A stretch of 64,000 bases of DNA, taken from NCBI GenBank assembly GCA_964247055.1, contig OZ176055.1, positions 5,704,001-5,768,000 on the forward strand, in the 5' to 3' direction. The stretch comes from Paragordius varius. Taxonomy: Eukaryota > Nematomorpha. The notes beneath the pieces are model-generated. The model saw nothing but the letters and a program-made list of their open reading frames with translations, had not been told where the DNA came from and made no database searches. Positions 35,001 through 53,331 of the stretch are shown in pieces; within the stretch, counting starts at the first letter, position 1, and every line of letters starts with the position of its first letter. The translations under genes and the position numbers were made by a program.

Positions 35001-38000
35001 ACAATTATTTCTTTTCTTTTTTCCATACACTCCCGCATTGCAAATTGCCCTATACTATAGTAAATAAGCAACCAACCATTAAAATGCATACTATAAATTG
35101 GGGAAAAAATATATGTATTTTACCTGATTCCGTCACTTGATCGATGGGAATGTTCAATTGTTTAGCCATATAACCTAGAACGGAGAATATAACTAGGCCT
35201 GAAAAAATGCTGGTAAACGTATCGAGAAACGATATGAACATGGCATCGCGATAACACAAATTACGGTAGGAACCGAAACTTGCAAAGGAAATTATACAAC
35301 CCCAACCGATTCCAGCTGAGAAAAATGCTTGACCTGCCGCAGCGCTCCAAACCTATCAAACATTGGCAAAAAAGATAACATTTTAGTTTTCAAGAATCTC
35401 GATTTAATTGCATCGTTAATATTCAATCATTTAATATTTTATATGGTCAAGATTTTCAATAACAAGAAAGTCCTGATGCATATTGGGCCTGCATTTTTCA
35501 ATTATATTCATATTTATGTAAAAATAAAGTTAAAAATCGTTTTAATTATAAACTGAATTACATACAGTAAAAATTGTAATTACACTTAAACTTAGGCAAA
35601 TATTTTTTAAGGACAACCAAAATTAAAACCTTGATTTTTTAGATAAACCATTTAATAACAATTTTGCATTACATAATTTAGCGTATTAACAAATTCAAAT
35701 CTCTAAATCCCTATTTTGTAACCCAGAAGGATGAGTTTTATTTAAAAATTAGGATTTCCTACTGGTTTATAATAAATAAAGTTTAAAAATCAATCGTTTA
35801 AAATGTAAATCCAGCTATATATTTAAATTCGTGCATACATTAATATCCTTTAGTTTGTCCCATTGAGGCGTAAGGAAATACAGTATCCCGTTTCGTGCTC
35901 CATCCAGTGTCACACCGCGAATAAAGAGAATAAGCAAGATTAGATATGGTAGGATTGTTGTTATGTATGCAACCTAAAAAATTTAAATTATTCGTCAAAC
36001 ATTATTAAAAACCGTGAAAAAATTTATATATTTTTGAATCCATGCAAAACGTTAATAAAAGTAAAGAATTTATACAACGTTTTTTGAAAATTTATTATTT
36101 ACCTTTCCTAAACTTTTAATTCCCTTGAAAATGCAAGCGAAAACAAAAAGCCAGGACAAAAGCAATAAACCCGCTAATGGCCATCGCATTCCACCTAAAT
36201 CATGAAGCCCCGGAGATTTCCCGATTTCCAATACGTATGCACTAGTTTTTGAAAAAAAAGTTTAATTTTAAAGTTATTTTAAATTGAGAATGTTTACAAG
36301 CGCGATAGCCACTTACAATTGACAAAAGGTTACACATAAAACTTTAGATTTTAATCAATTTTTTTATTAAAATTAAAAGTTTTCACTTTAATTTACAATT
36401 TTAATAACACATAATCTTCAAAAAATATTAAACATCCGCACAAATTATAAAATAATTTAATATTTAAAAGTACGCTTACTGCCAAAAATCATCCGTAGGA
36501 CTAACAATTTTATGAGTAATTGATGAAGACTTTTGCGACAACAAGGTACTATTTGATAGTGCTGTTGTCATATTGGAAGTTGAGTATGTAAAATTATTGC
36601 CCAAAAAATTATTCATTCTTTCCATCAAATTATTATTATTATGAGATATGGTCCCATTGATACCGGCTAAAGAAATGTCTGATGCTATGGCACCCAAGTC
36701 GGAAAGGTTTTTCGGAATCGTAGGTATTCTCGAACTTATGGCCAAACAATTCGGACTGTTAAAAGACTATTTTTTTGTAAATATATATATTTACCATTTA
36801 CAATAATCACCCTTGAACAATTCAAATTCACCCTTGAACAATTCAAATTCACTCTTGAACAATTCAAATTCACTATAACTCATCATTAAAATTAAATATA
36901 CTTTTATGGCATAGTTTAATAATTTTTCAGTATTATTTTAATTTTAAACGAAATTTCTTTTTTTTAAAATTTAAAAAAATTTAGCCAATTTTTAATCTTA
37001 AAAAACACAAAATTTATTTTAGGGTGAATTTGAATTGTTCGAAGGTGAATTTGAATTGTTCAAGGGTGGATTTGAATTGTTTAAGGGTGAATTTGAACTG
37101 CAAATGGTATATATATATATATATATATATTTTATAAAGCAATTTCATATTGAATTTTTTATAAATGAGATCCAAACCGTATTCAAAAGTACATTATTTT
37201 AATTTTTTGTGGGGGCTATGTGACATAATAAGGTTTATTTGAATGATATTACTATTTAAAAACCCAAATTTTTATGTCTTTAAGCTTTATAAATATTTAC
37301 GCTTAAAACTCTTATTCAAATTTAAAACAATTTTTTTCGGAATCCTTTACCAGAGCTTTCATATGTTTCTCTTAGCTAAAGAATTTAATATATTTTAACA
37401 ATTTACCATATTTACTCTGTTTGATCTAGATATGCTTGTATAAATTTTCTAATTATCCTTAAAATATATTTATTGCAATTTATTAAAATGAAAAATCTAA
37501 AGTGTCTAAGGGTTTTGATATGTTAAAGCGTTAATGGTGTATTATTTTGATATCGATTTATTCATTTTGTAAAAGTTTAAATGTTTGGATATTTTTATAA
37601 TCACTAATTTTCTTAAAAATCGCTGTAACTTATTTTATACTTTCCTTATTATGAAATAAACTTATTTGCAAAAAAATACAGTTAAGTTATTATTTTTTAT
37701 GTCGTAAATGAATTCACGATTAAAGTTTAAAATTACATTGTCACAAGATGTCCACAACAAGGTACTTCGAAAACTTGCGATCAGGTAAAACAGGGCATAC
37801 GCCATGATGATATTATAAAATATGGATATAATAAAGAGTATCACAATTTGCGCCCATCCGATACCTAAATTTAAAATATATTACCCAAATAAAACAAAAT
37901 TGGTAATATATATCTTTAAATATAAAAAGTAAAAAAAAGTGCCGTGACCAGGATTCGAACCTGGGTTAATGCGGCCACAACGCAATGTACTAACCACTAT

Positions 38001-41000
38001 ACGATCACGGCTGGTGAAGAGTAGCAAGATAAATAACATATATATCATTTATAAAAAAAATTTTTAATAAAACGATAAAAATTATGTCAAATTTATTAAA
38101 TAATATGAAAATTAAACTGAAAATTATGAAAATTTAATTTTTTTAATTTTCGTACTTTGTTAATTTTATATATATATTTTAAAATAGAGATTCCGCGCTG
38201 TTATGGCCAAATGCCTTATATTTTGGTATCATTTTAAAAGTGGCCCATTTATTTTGATCTAAGATGAACCAACATAGAGCTTATAAGAAAAAATATTGTA
38301 TCTTACTATTCTTTTATGAAAATAAATTAATAAAACCATCATTATACTTTAAAAATATTATTTGGAACAACGGTTTTGAAAGCGGGAATTTGTTTATATG
38401 CGCAAACAAAAATTTGTAGCCATAATAAATAGTTTTGTAATCATTATTTTTTAATGGAATATTATAAGTGCGGAATTTATCGAAAGAAAATAATTAATAA
38501 ACCGTCGTTTGGATAAAGTTTTAGTTATTTTTTTAATTTTAGAATATATTTTTCATGACAATCTGTATATTTGCCGCTCAATACGAATGACAATTTTTTA
38601 ATTTCTTTTACAAATTTAAATTTAGTAAAATTGTGTGGGTGACGGCGAAGGATTGTTAAATAAGATTCGTATTAACGTCGTGAATAATGAAGGAAATGAA
38701 AATAAACTCAAATTTTTGCCCAATGGCATCATCAGGAGTTGTTAAAAAAAAGAACTTAAAATAAATTACAACAAAGAAAAAATGAAATGAAATTTTAAGT
38801 TTTTCTTTTAACAACTCCTGATGATGCCATTGGGCGAAAATTTGAATCTTTTATATTATTTTTATTTCCTTCATTATTCACGACGTTAATACGAATCTTA
38901 TTTAAATTTGGTATATTTGGACCTATTTTATGTTTATATTTTATTTCGAAAACTGGGAAAAATTAAATTTTTTTTAGAATCATTAAGATGAGTTAAAATG
39001 ATTATGTATAAAACTGTGGATTTAGGGTGACATTTATTATAATACTATCTCGACACCGAAGCAACCAATTTATGCCAAAGTAGTGTGAAAGCAAGCACAT
39101 ATGTATGTTTTAAACTATTGCTAAACCAATAAATTAAAAATCAGTAAGTGTTTATTAAAAACGTATGATAAGCGAAATTCGATTTATAATATTTATTCTG
39201 AAAAGCTAATTCTAATAATTTAATTTTAGAATCAATTATATTTTAAATATTCCAATATGTATGAGCCAATATATAATTTACCTTTAAGTAAAGGACACAA
39301 CTTAAAAGCCCTGGGTGGTCCGAAACCTGTAAACTGACCCAGACAAAGTTCCATGCAATACAATGGAAGTCCACATGCAATCAACATAAAAAAGTACGGG
39401 ATCAAAAAGGCGCCTAGAAAGAATGGACTTGTTTGTATATAATTAATATATCTTTAGAATATTTTATGAAATGTTGTTAGCATCAAGACTTATAAGAGTA
39501 ACAACCAAAATGTGTTTACAATTTATAGTTATATTATAAATTTTAAAGAAACATTTATTGAATTTAAGGATAAACATAAAAATAAATGAAAATAAAGCAG
39601 GGTTGAGTTCCTGACTTGAAATAATGGCCGGCCTTACCGTATATGTGTGCATTCAATAACGTGCTACTTAAAACAAAAAAAGCCCATTATCCTAATACTA
39701 ATATATTTACATAAAATTTAAAAATTTTAACATCCTTAAAATTTAATCATAATACTTTATAATTTTTGTATTCATTAAATAATATTTTTATTTACGAACG
39801 TGAATGTATTTACACCGGTTTGAACCAATCATAAATACTTGGATATATATATATATATATATAATATTGATTAGAAACACAAAAAACTCCTAAATTTTGG
39901 CTCAAAGGCAGAATACTATGAATAAACTCTCTTTTTACAATAATTTTAACAAAAATTTATAAAGGTTAAAATCTTAGGTTAGATAGAAATTTAAAATTTG
40001 TATAACAAAGTCCCAGCTTATAAAAAATAATATATCCAGCACAATAATCAAACCGATTCAATAATTTTAACCCGGTTAAAATGTTACAACAATATAATGA
40101 GGAATACGAACATAAATTGTTATTTTTTTTACAAATAATTTAAATATCCCAAATACTTCCCTATGTGTTTGGCTTTTTTAATAAATTAAATTGTCGAATT
40201 CACAAGTCCTTTTGGTTAATTTACCCTAAACATCTCTTATTTCCGATATACCCACAAAACCAGAATATTTCATATGCTAACATGACAACGTTTTTAAAAA
40301 CATACATAAATATGTTTTTTAAACTAAGCAGCATTTTTTGAAATATAATAAACAGCAATTATAAAAAAGGATAAAATGCTTCACAACTGACAAACTTTCA
40401 TATAACATCTTGTTAACAATTAAAAAGCGCATATTTATGCCAGTTTTTACATACAGTTAGATTTTACTGATAGCACGTTTCATATGAAGGAAGAAATTTA
40501 TTTTACTAAATATATTTTTTATCACCAATTTTATTATTAGTAAATGTCCAACAAAACGAATAAAATAAATTGTTGAAAGGTTTAAATTTTACCTGTTGTA
40601 AAAAATTATACCGTACCCTTCCCGCTCACATACCATCAAAATTTATCAAACATATGTTTATTGCGTAATATAACAAAAATATAAAATAATGGTATAATGA
40701 TTATATATTTAATAAAATATAGATTACCTTTTGATTTTTAAATGAACTGAATCAAATTTTTTGTAATATATATTTACATTAGAGTATTAAATGACTGTGG
40801 ACACCGGGAGCTGCTTGAGAAACAGTCGGGTCGATTTATGTTTTTTAACGGCCAAACACACCAAATATTAATGTATTTTTACAATCGCATTAAACATATT
40901 TTAGATAAAAAAAGATTTGTAATATATATGTCTATACCTCCTCCATTTTTATAGCAAACGTAAGGGAATCTCCAAATGTTACCCAAACCGACGGAAAATC

Positions 41001-41151
41001 CTATGCAGGACAGCAAAAATTCGGCATGGTTAGACCATGTGGCTCGTACAGGTTTTGATACTTTTCGTTCTCTTATGATATCATTGTCACATGTATCCTG
41101 TTTTTCTGTGTCAGAAGGTAGGATTGTAATAACGTTTGAATTGTTTTTCAT
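32036..41151 (-). CDS. SLC6 family Na+/Cl--dependent neurotransmitter/amino-acid transporter
   Basis: Thirteen minus-strand exons: 41151-40938, 39413-39282, 37864-37737, 36755-36480, 36241-36103, 35973-35839, 35352-35124, 34631-34491, 34154-34048, 33920-33821, 33508-33402, 32982-32644, 32329-32036; about 780 residues. The 12-helix SLC6 fold is covered: TM1 ([14 protein letters not shown]), TM3 ([13 protein letters not shown]), a glycosylatable loop after CDN (PNC, several NxT/S), TM5 ([20 protein letters not shown]), TM6 ([12 protein letters not shown]), TM7, TM8 and on to TM12, then a polar tail of about 170 residues. Gly in TM1 (not the Asp of monoamine carriers) suggests an amino-acid-type substrate. 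Odd: TM7 has FLDTFTS where Asn is usual, and TM8 has LGLNSEF where Asp is usual. Exons 3 and 4 do not join in phase, so a micro-exon of 2 (mod 3) bases is missing. An acceptor lies 5 nt before the ATG. Confidence 0.93.
34722..35091. mobile_element. Foldback MITE, second copy, with a compound structure
   Basis: Same family as 19551-19754: TGTACATTTATGCTGG and TTATTGTTGGCCA on the left, AATGCATAC-type end on the right. Here two foldback units lie in tandem, each with an arm reading CAGTGTATG or CAGTAGTGTATGG followed by AACAACAAAATG. It is in an intron of the SLC6 gene (35123-34632) and is non-coding. Confidence 0.7.
36794..37107. mobile_element. TA-flanked foldback MITE with 21-bp subterminal arrays (copy 2)
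   Basis: Same family as 16677-17000. Ends CCATTTAC and CAAATGG flank three left and four right tandem units with core GAACAATTCAAATTC, inverted between the two arms. TA borders it on each side, and on the right a (TA)n run follows. It occupies the intron between SLC6 exons 3 and 4. Confidence 0.85.
37941..38011 (-). tRNA. tRNA-His (anticodon GTG)
   Basis: On the minus strand the acceptor stem GCCGTGA pairs with TCACGGC. The anticodon loop is TTGTGGC with anticodon GTG, and the T arm CCAGGTTCGAATCCTGG is canonical. The D arm has GTGGTTAG, matching eukaryotic tRNA-His. No intron and no encoded CCA. The 71 bases exclude the G(-1) added after transcription. It lies inside SLC6 intron 2 on the same strand as the host gene. 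Box A and box B promoter sequences are intact. Confidence 0.95.
38658..38903. mobile_element. Near-perfect palindromic (foldback) element
   Basis: Two arms of about 105-113 bp (38658-38763 and 38791-38903) are inverted copies with very few differences, separated by fewer than 30 bases. Landmarks are AAATAAGATTCGTATTAACG at the outer end and CATCATCAGGAGTTGTTAAA inward. It lies in SLC6 intron 2. Arm similarity implies a young foldback MITE or a recent palindromic duplication. Transcribed, it would form a long hairpin. Confidence 0.8.
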
Positions 41152-41759
41152 TTATTCTGGGTTAAAATTGCAAAAGTAAATTTGATTTTACGAGACAATA
41201 GGAATGGAAAGGAAAAAATGTGATAAAAAGGCCTGAAGCTAAATAAAGAAAGAGCGTACACTCCCCCGCACACATATATACAAAATGAATGATGTTAAAA
41301 ATAATTTTTAAATTATTAATACGCGCAATATATTGCATAACATTGCGTCACAATGGCCAATAGCGATGATAAAACAAAGTTTTTACATGATAACATTTTT
41401 TATATCGCTAAGGCATTTTAAATATATAGATATTAATCCTCTTCTCTCGTAGCGTTTTGAATACGTCATGGGATATTTTTATAAATTTATGTTTTTTTCG
41501 GAAATATATTTATTACATTATTATAAATAACATATTAAACTAGATATGTATGATCGAAATATAAATTAATACATATCCCGAGGAAGTCGTTCGGACTTCT
41601 GGGAAGGGGGGGGGGGGGCTATTTGAAAAAAGGAATCAATAAAATGATTCATATATGTGGATTATTTAGAAACATTATTTAATAGCTATGATCTCATAGA
41701 TTTTCTAAATGTTGCATTCAAACTAATATATTGTTTACTGGTGTAACGGTTAACAGAAA
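41152..41759. other. Region upstream of the SLC6 start; gene-free
   Basis: Holds the probable SLC6 splice acceptor (AG at 41158-41157 on the minus strand), an imperfect hairpin GAAGTCGTTCGGACTTC at 41583-41599 and a run of G at about 41606-41618. No exon is seen. Confidence 0.45.
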
Positions 41760-42934
41760 AAACCGCTATACTATTATTTTTACCTTTTTATGCGTAATAT
41801 ATAAAGCCTTTATGAACTCGTATGGCTTCTTAAGTTTTTTGAAAATCATCTCCACGCCATTTTTGTATAGCGTCTCAGTTTTAAACCGGTAGACCCCTAC
41901 CCATAGGCCTATATGGAAAAAGCGCTGAGACCATCGTCTCATGGGTTGTTCGAAAAAATACCTCAACACTAAATAAACGTTATATGATGGCGTCTTAGGG
42001 CATAAAGGCCCAAATTAAGGGCTAATAAAAAAAGGCCTGGCCTTAATTTTTACCTAGTTACGGGTATTTCGAACTTTAAATGAGCTCATATGGCATAAGT
42101 TTTCTTTAAAATAGTTGCAAAACAACGTATTTTCTATATAGTGGCGCAGTTTTTGGCGGGTAGCTCCCTACCCAGAGACTGATACAAAAAAAGCGCTTTT
42201 GCCTTTATACGGAGAATACCTGAAATCATGATTGATTCAATATGCTCTTATTAGTTTTTGGAAAAATTGCCTCAAAATTAAAAAATCATTCTATGGTGAC
42301 GCATTTTTCAGTGCGTGAAGGGCCTAATTATCGGCAAATTTAAAAAACCGCGATCTAAATTTTTGCCTTGTTACGGGTAATATTTTAAGCAGCTATTGAA
42401 CTCATATGACCTGATAGGTTTTCTGAAACTTAGTCCCAAAAGCACGCTATTTCGATATGACGGGTCATTTTTTCGCGGGTAGCTCCTTACTCAGCAGCTA
42501 TCATCAACCCTTGACTATGCCTAAATGTTTATTAAATTTTTACGGTCTCATACATTGGGCGAAAAATAGAATCAAAAAAATATTTTTGTGGACTTTGTTT
42601 TTTGAAAAAAAGGCATTTCACGGGGGTGCGGGTAGGCCTAAATTAAAAAAGCGAAACGACGATGTTCGGCGCAATCGAAAATAACTAAACAAAAATCATA
42701 TTTGAAATTAAATGGTTCAACATGTTCTTCGGAAAATTGTCTCAAAGACACGATTTTTGTGGACTTCTGTTTTCAAAAAAAACCGTTTTTCACACACGAG
42801 GTGGGCCCGAACTGGGGGCCTAATTCAAAAAAGGGCGAGTCTATTGTCGGGGCATTCATTAATGATTAAATTTTTTCGACATTTGAATTTGAATGGGTCT
42901 AACGGTTTTCCGTCCATTTTTATAAATATATAGA
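41760..42934 (-). mobile_element. Helitron copy lacking its 3' end
   Basis: The 5' terminus on the minus strand is A|TCTATATATTTATAAAA at 42934. The body aligns with 53700-55857, including two or three units with GGCGGGTAGCTCC and the GTGGGCCCGAACTGGGGGCC segment near the 5' end. The hairpin/CTAG 3' end seen at 53332 is absent here. No protein coding is seen; short open frames at 42457-42933 are parts of the repeat. Confidence 0.75.
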
Positions 42935-45013
42935 TTTTGGACACTCAAGTGTAAACTCAATTCTGACCATTTGTTATGTTTAACAATAACCCATATGTTC
43001 GCTAAGCAAAAAGTATTTTCAAATCACAAATACGACACTCAAGTGAAAGTTTTTATAAAGGAAAGGAGAAAATTGAGTTCAAATATCATGATTTCCAGAT
43101 ATGCACCGTTATAAAGTTTTAATGTACGACAATTAAATAAATTATAAACTGAATAATTTTAAGAGGTGGAAAAAATATAGGGAAACATACAACAAATTAA
43201 CCATCAATCTTCGATAATGAGTCTGTGCATGGAATCTAGAAACAAACTGATGTCGACTCAGAACTTTAATTAAACAGTCTTATTACAAACTTTAGTTTAA
43301 TATATATTCTTTCCGTTTTTCCAAAGTAGTATTGAGATCAATATTTTTGGTCGGCAGATTTGTTTGTATATAATTGTTATAGAAGAGTATATTTCATTTA
43401 TTATTAGAGTGTTTATTCCCGCATATATCAGGTATTATGAAGCATATAATTTGTTTTGAATAAATATGTAGATTATATCTATTATATATCTTAATAATGT
43501 ATTTTTATGCCTATTGTTCGTTGTAATATCATAGATAAAATAAAAATTAGAAGTTTTGGTCCAGCAATTTAGATTTTTTAAAATATTTGGACGTCCAAAC
43601 ACCATTTTTAGATTTTAAATTATACACCTTTAAATGAATGTTTGCATGTAAATTCTTTCATAGGCTTTAAAATTGGGCTGTTCGTCAAATATTACTTTTA
43701 TACCAGGGTGAAATATATGAACATGGCAGTATCTTTTTTGGAGGCTGAAATAGAATTTTTTGCCTGATAATATGTTTATGATCCAAAGTTATTTATGGTA
43801 CGCATGGTTGCTATAGAAGCAATACTTAGTGTATCGATAGAAAGATTTAGTCGTGTCAATTGAAACATTCAGAAAAAAACAAGCCGAAGCTTCGACCAAT
43901 ATTTGAAAAAGAATGAAAAAAAAGCTAAGAAAATGATGCTTTTTTGAAATAGGTCAATCCTCTACACCCCGTATATAAATTAAGTTTTTAAATAATAGTC
44001 CCTGTAAGTTATAAATTTCTAAAACGTATAAGTTTCTGATATTCTCCTTATATTGTTTTACCATTGCGATAATGGTGAGTGAGCCCCATTTTTGAATTAA
44101 TCCATTATTATGAAAAAAATAATTTTTCTTATCCAATTCTTGGCTTTAGAGCGCGATTTCGAAAAATGTGTTGTCTCAGTTAGTTCGAATAATGAATTTT
44201 ATTGTTAAGCAAACCGTTAGTTACTGAGCCCTTTTGGATTTAGGCCTTCAGTTCCCCCTACTTGTGATTTAAATATTAATGCTGCAGCATTCTTTTGGAA
44301 AACGTGTAGGACCTTTTGAAGTGGTATTTATTTTGTTAATGCCCCGCGGGTAATTAGGATATATTTTAAAGAGCCCCTCACTTCTTCCCCTCCCGTATAA
44401 AAATAGAAATTAGTAAATATTGCCTTAAAAACTTTTTGGAAAATGTACAGGCCAATTCATTTTAAAAAATATTGATTGTGTTCCATGACAAATGTATTTT
44501 GAATATATTAATTAGATTAAACATTTAAAAGCCTATTTCAATTAAAAATCTCAGTATTTAATCGTAATATATATAAAGTTTTTACAACTACGATTTAAAA
44601 TAGGTTTTGAGTAAATAAAATATTTCATAGTTTTTTATGTAAGTTTCTATATTCGAAACAAAAGATACTATCAACCCGTTTCAGTATTAATATGCGATAT
44701 AACATGGAATATCGATGCAGAAATGCTATCGCATTAGATTTTAATTTTGGTAATTTGGCATAAGCATATACTTTTGGATAACTAATTTAATAATAAAAGC
44801 AAATATTTAGATATTTTACTTAACGCACTTTGTATTCGAAACACGGAAATATGTTTGCGCATATATTTTATTGATCACATAGTCCTAATAAAATTGGCCT
44901 ACATATAATTTTTGTTGTAATAGTAAAAGTAATTTATTATACACAAAAATATAATTTTATAATCCAAAAACACATATTGTCTTCATTTTTGTGTCATAAA
45001 ATCTGCAAACCTT
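42935..45013. other. Gene-free DNA with a Helitron relic
   Basis: Between the Helitron at 42934 and the paraplegin start only AT-rich sequence and one worn Helitron piece (about 44220-44410) are recognised. No convincing promoter element is seen. Confidence 0.4.
44220..44410 (+). mobile_element. Worn Helitron fragment
   Basis: GCCCTTTTGGATTTAGGCC, then AAAACGTGTAGGACC and CTTCCCCTCCCGTA follow the same order as in the plus-strand Helitron at 21478-21700. Ends are lost. Confidence 0.6.
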
Positions 45014-52646
<7,633 letters not shown>

Positions 52647-53331
52647 TGATTTTATACAGTATTTTATAATATTATATATGTAAGCTAAATAAGGTTGGTA
52701 GTGTATTGCATTGGGAATATAAATACTTTATTAAATATCATCCGCAATTTTGTTGCAATTTCAGAGCATCTTGGCAATAATATTTGTGTTTTAGAATATT
52801 TAACCGCAGTTTGCGGAATATATATGCTATTAGCAATAATAATATTATTAATATTTATGAGTCTTTTTATAGCGGTAAAATAATTAAGTTTATATAATTG
52901 AGATTTGTGATATCCATATGGTTTGGTTTTTTCTAAAAAAAATTTTCTTTGATGATTTGGAATAAGTTTATATGCTTTCGGGGCAATAGTTTTTTGAACT
53001 CAAACAATATAGAATTAAAGTAAGTTACTAATACTAAACTTTCGCTAATTTTAAGTAAATTGTTAAATTTTATAACCAATATGTGGTGCAAAATTTAATT
53101 TTTATTATTTTGTTATCTTTTAGTTAAAATATTTCAGAAAATTATTTTGTTTTAAGTTAAAATATAATAATGGTAAAGTATTTCTTGTTTTGTCGAAGAT
53201 TATATGCTTTAGCATATAATCAGCGTACCTCATTGCCTAATATATATATTGTAAAAATTAGAAAGTAACGAGTTTATTGAGACTTTATTGTTTCGGTGAC
53301 TACCCCAGTCCTTTCTATTTATATTTTATTA
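52647..53331. other. 3' flank of the paraplegin gene
   Basis: AT-rich sequence with no exon or RNA gene. The open frame at 52695-52883 is hydrophobic but has no splice-site or homology support. Confidence 0.4.

Noticed and set aside
41606-41618. Run of G as a possible regulatory or G-quadruplex site
   Set aside because: A single homopolymer run with no additional G tracts; may be a sequencing length artefact.
42457-42933. Two open frames of about 75 residues
   Set aside because: They are non-coding Helitron repeat sequence, as shown by alignment with 55400-55857.
52695-52883. Hydrophobic 62-residue open frame after the paraplegin gene
   Set aside because: No supporting splice sites or homology; hydrophobicity follows from AT-rich codons.
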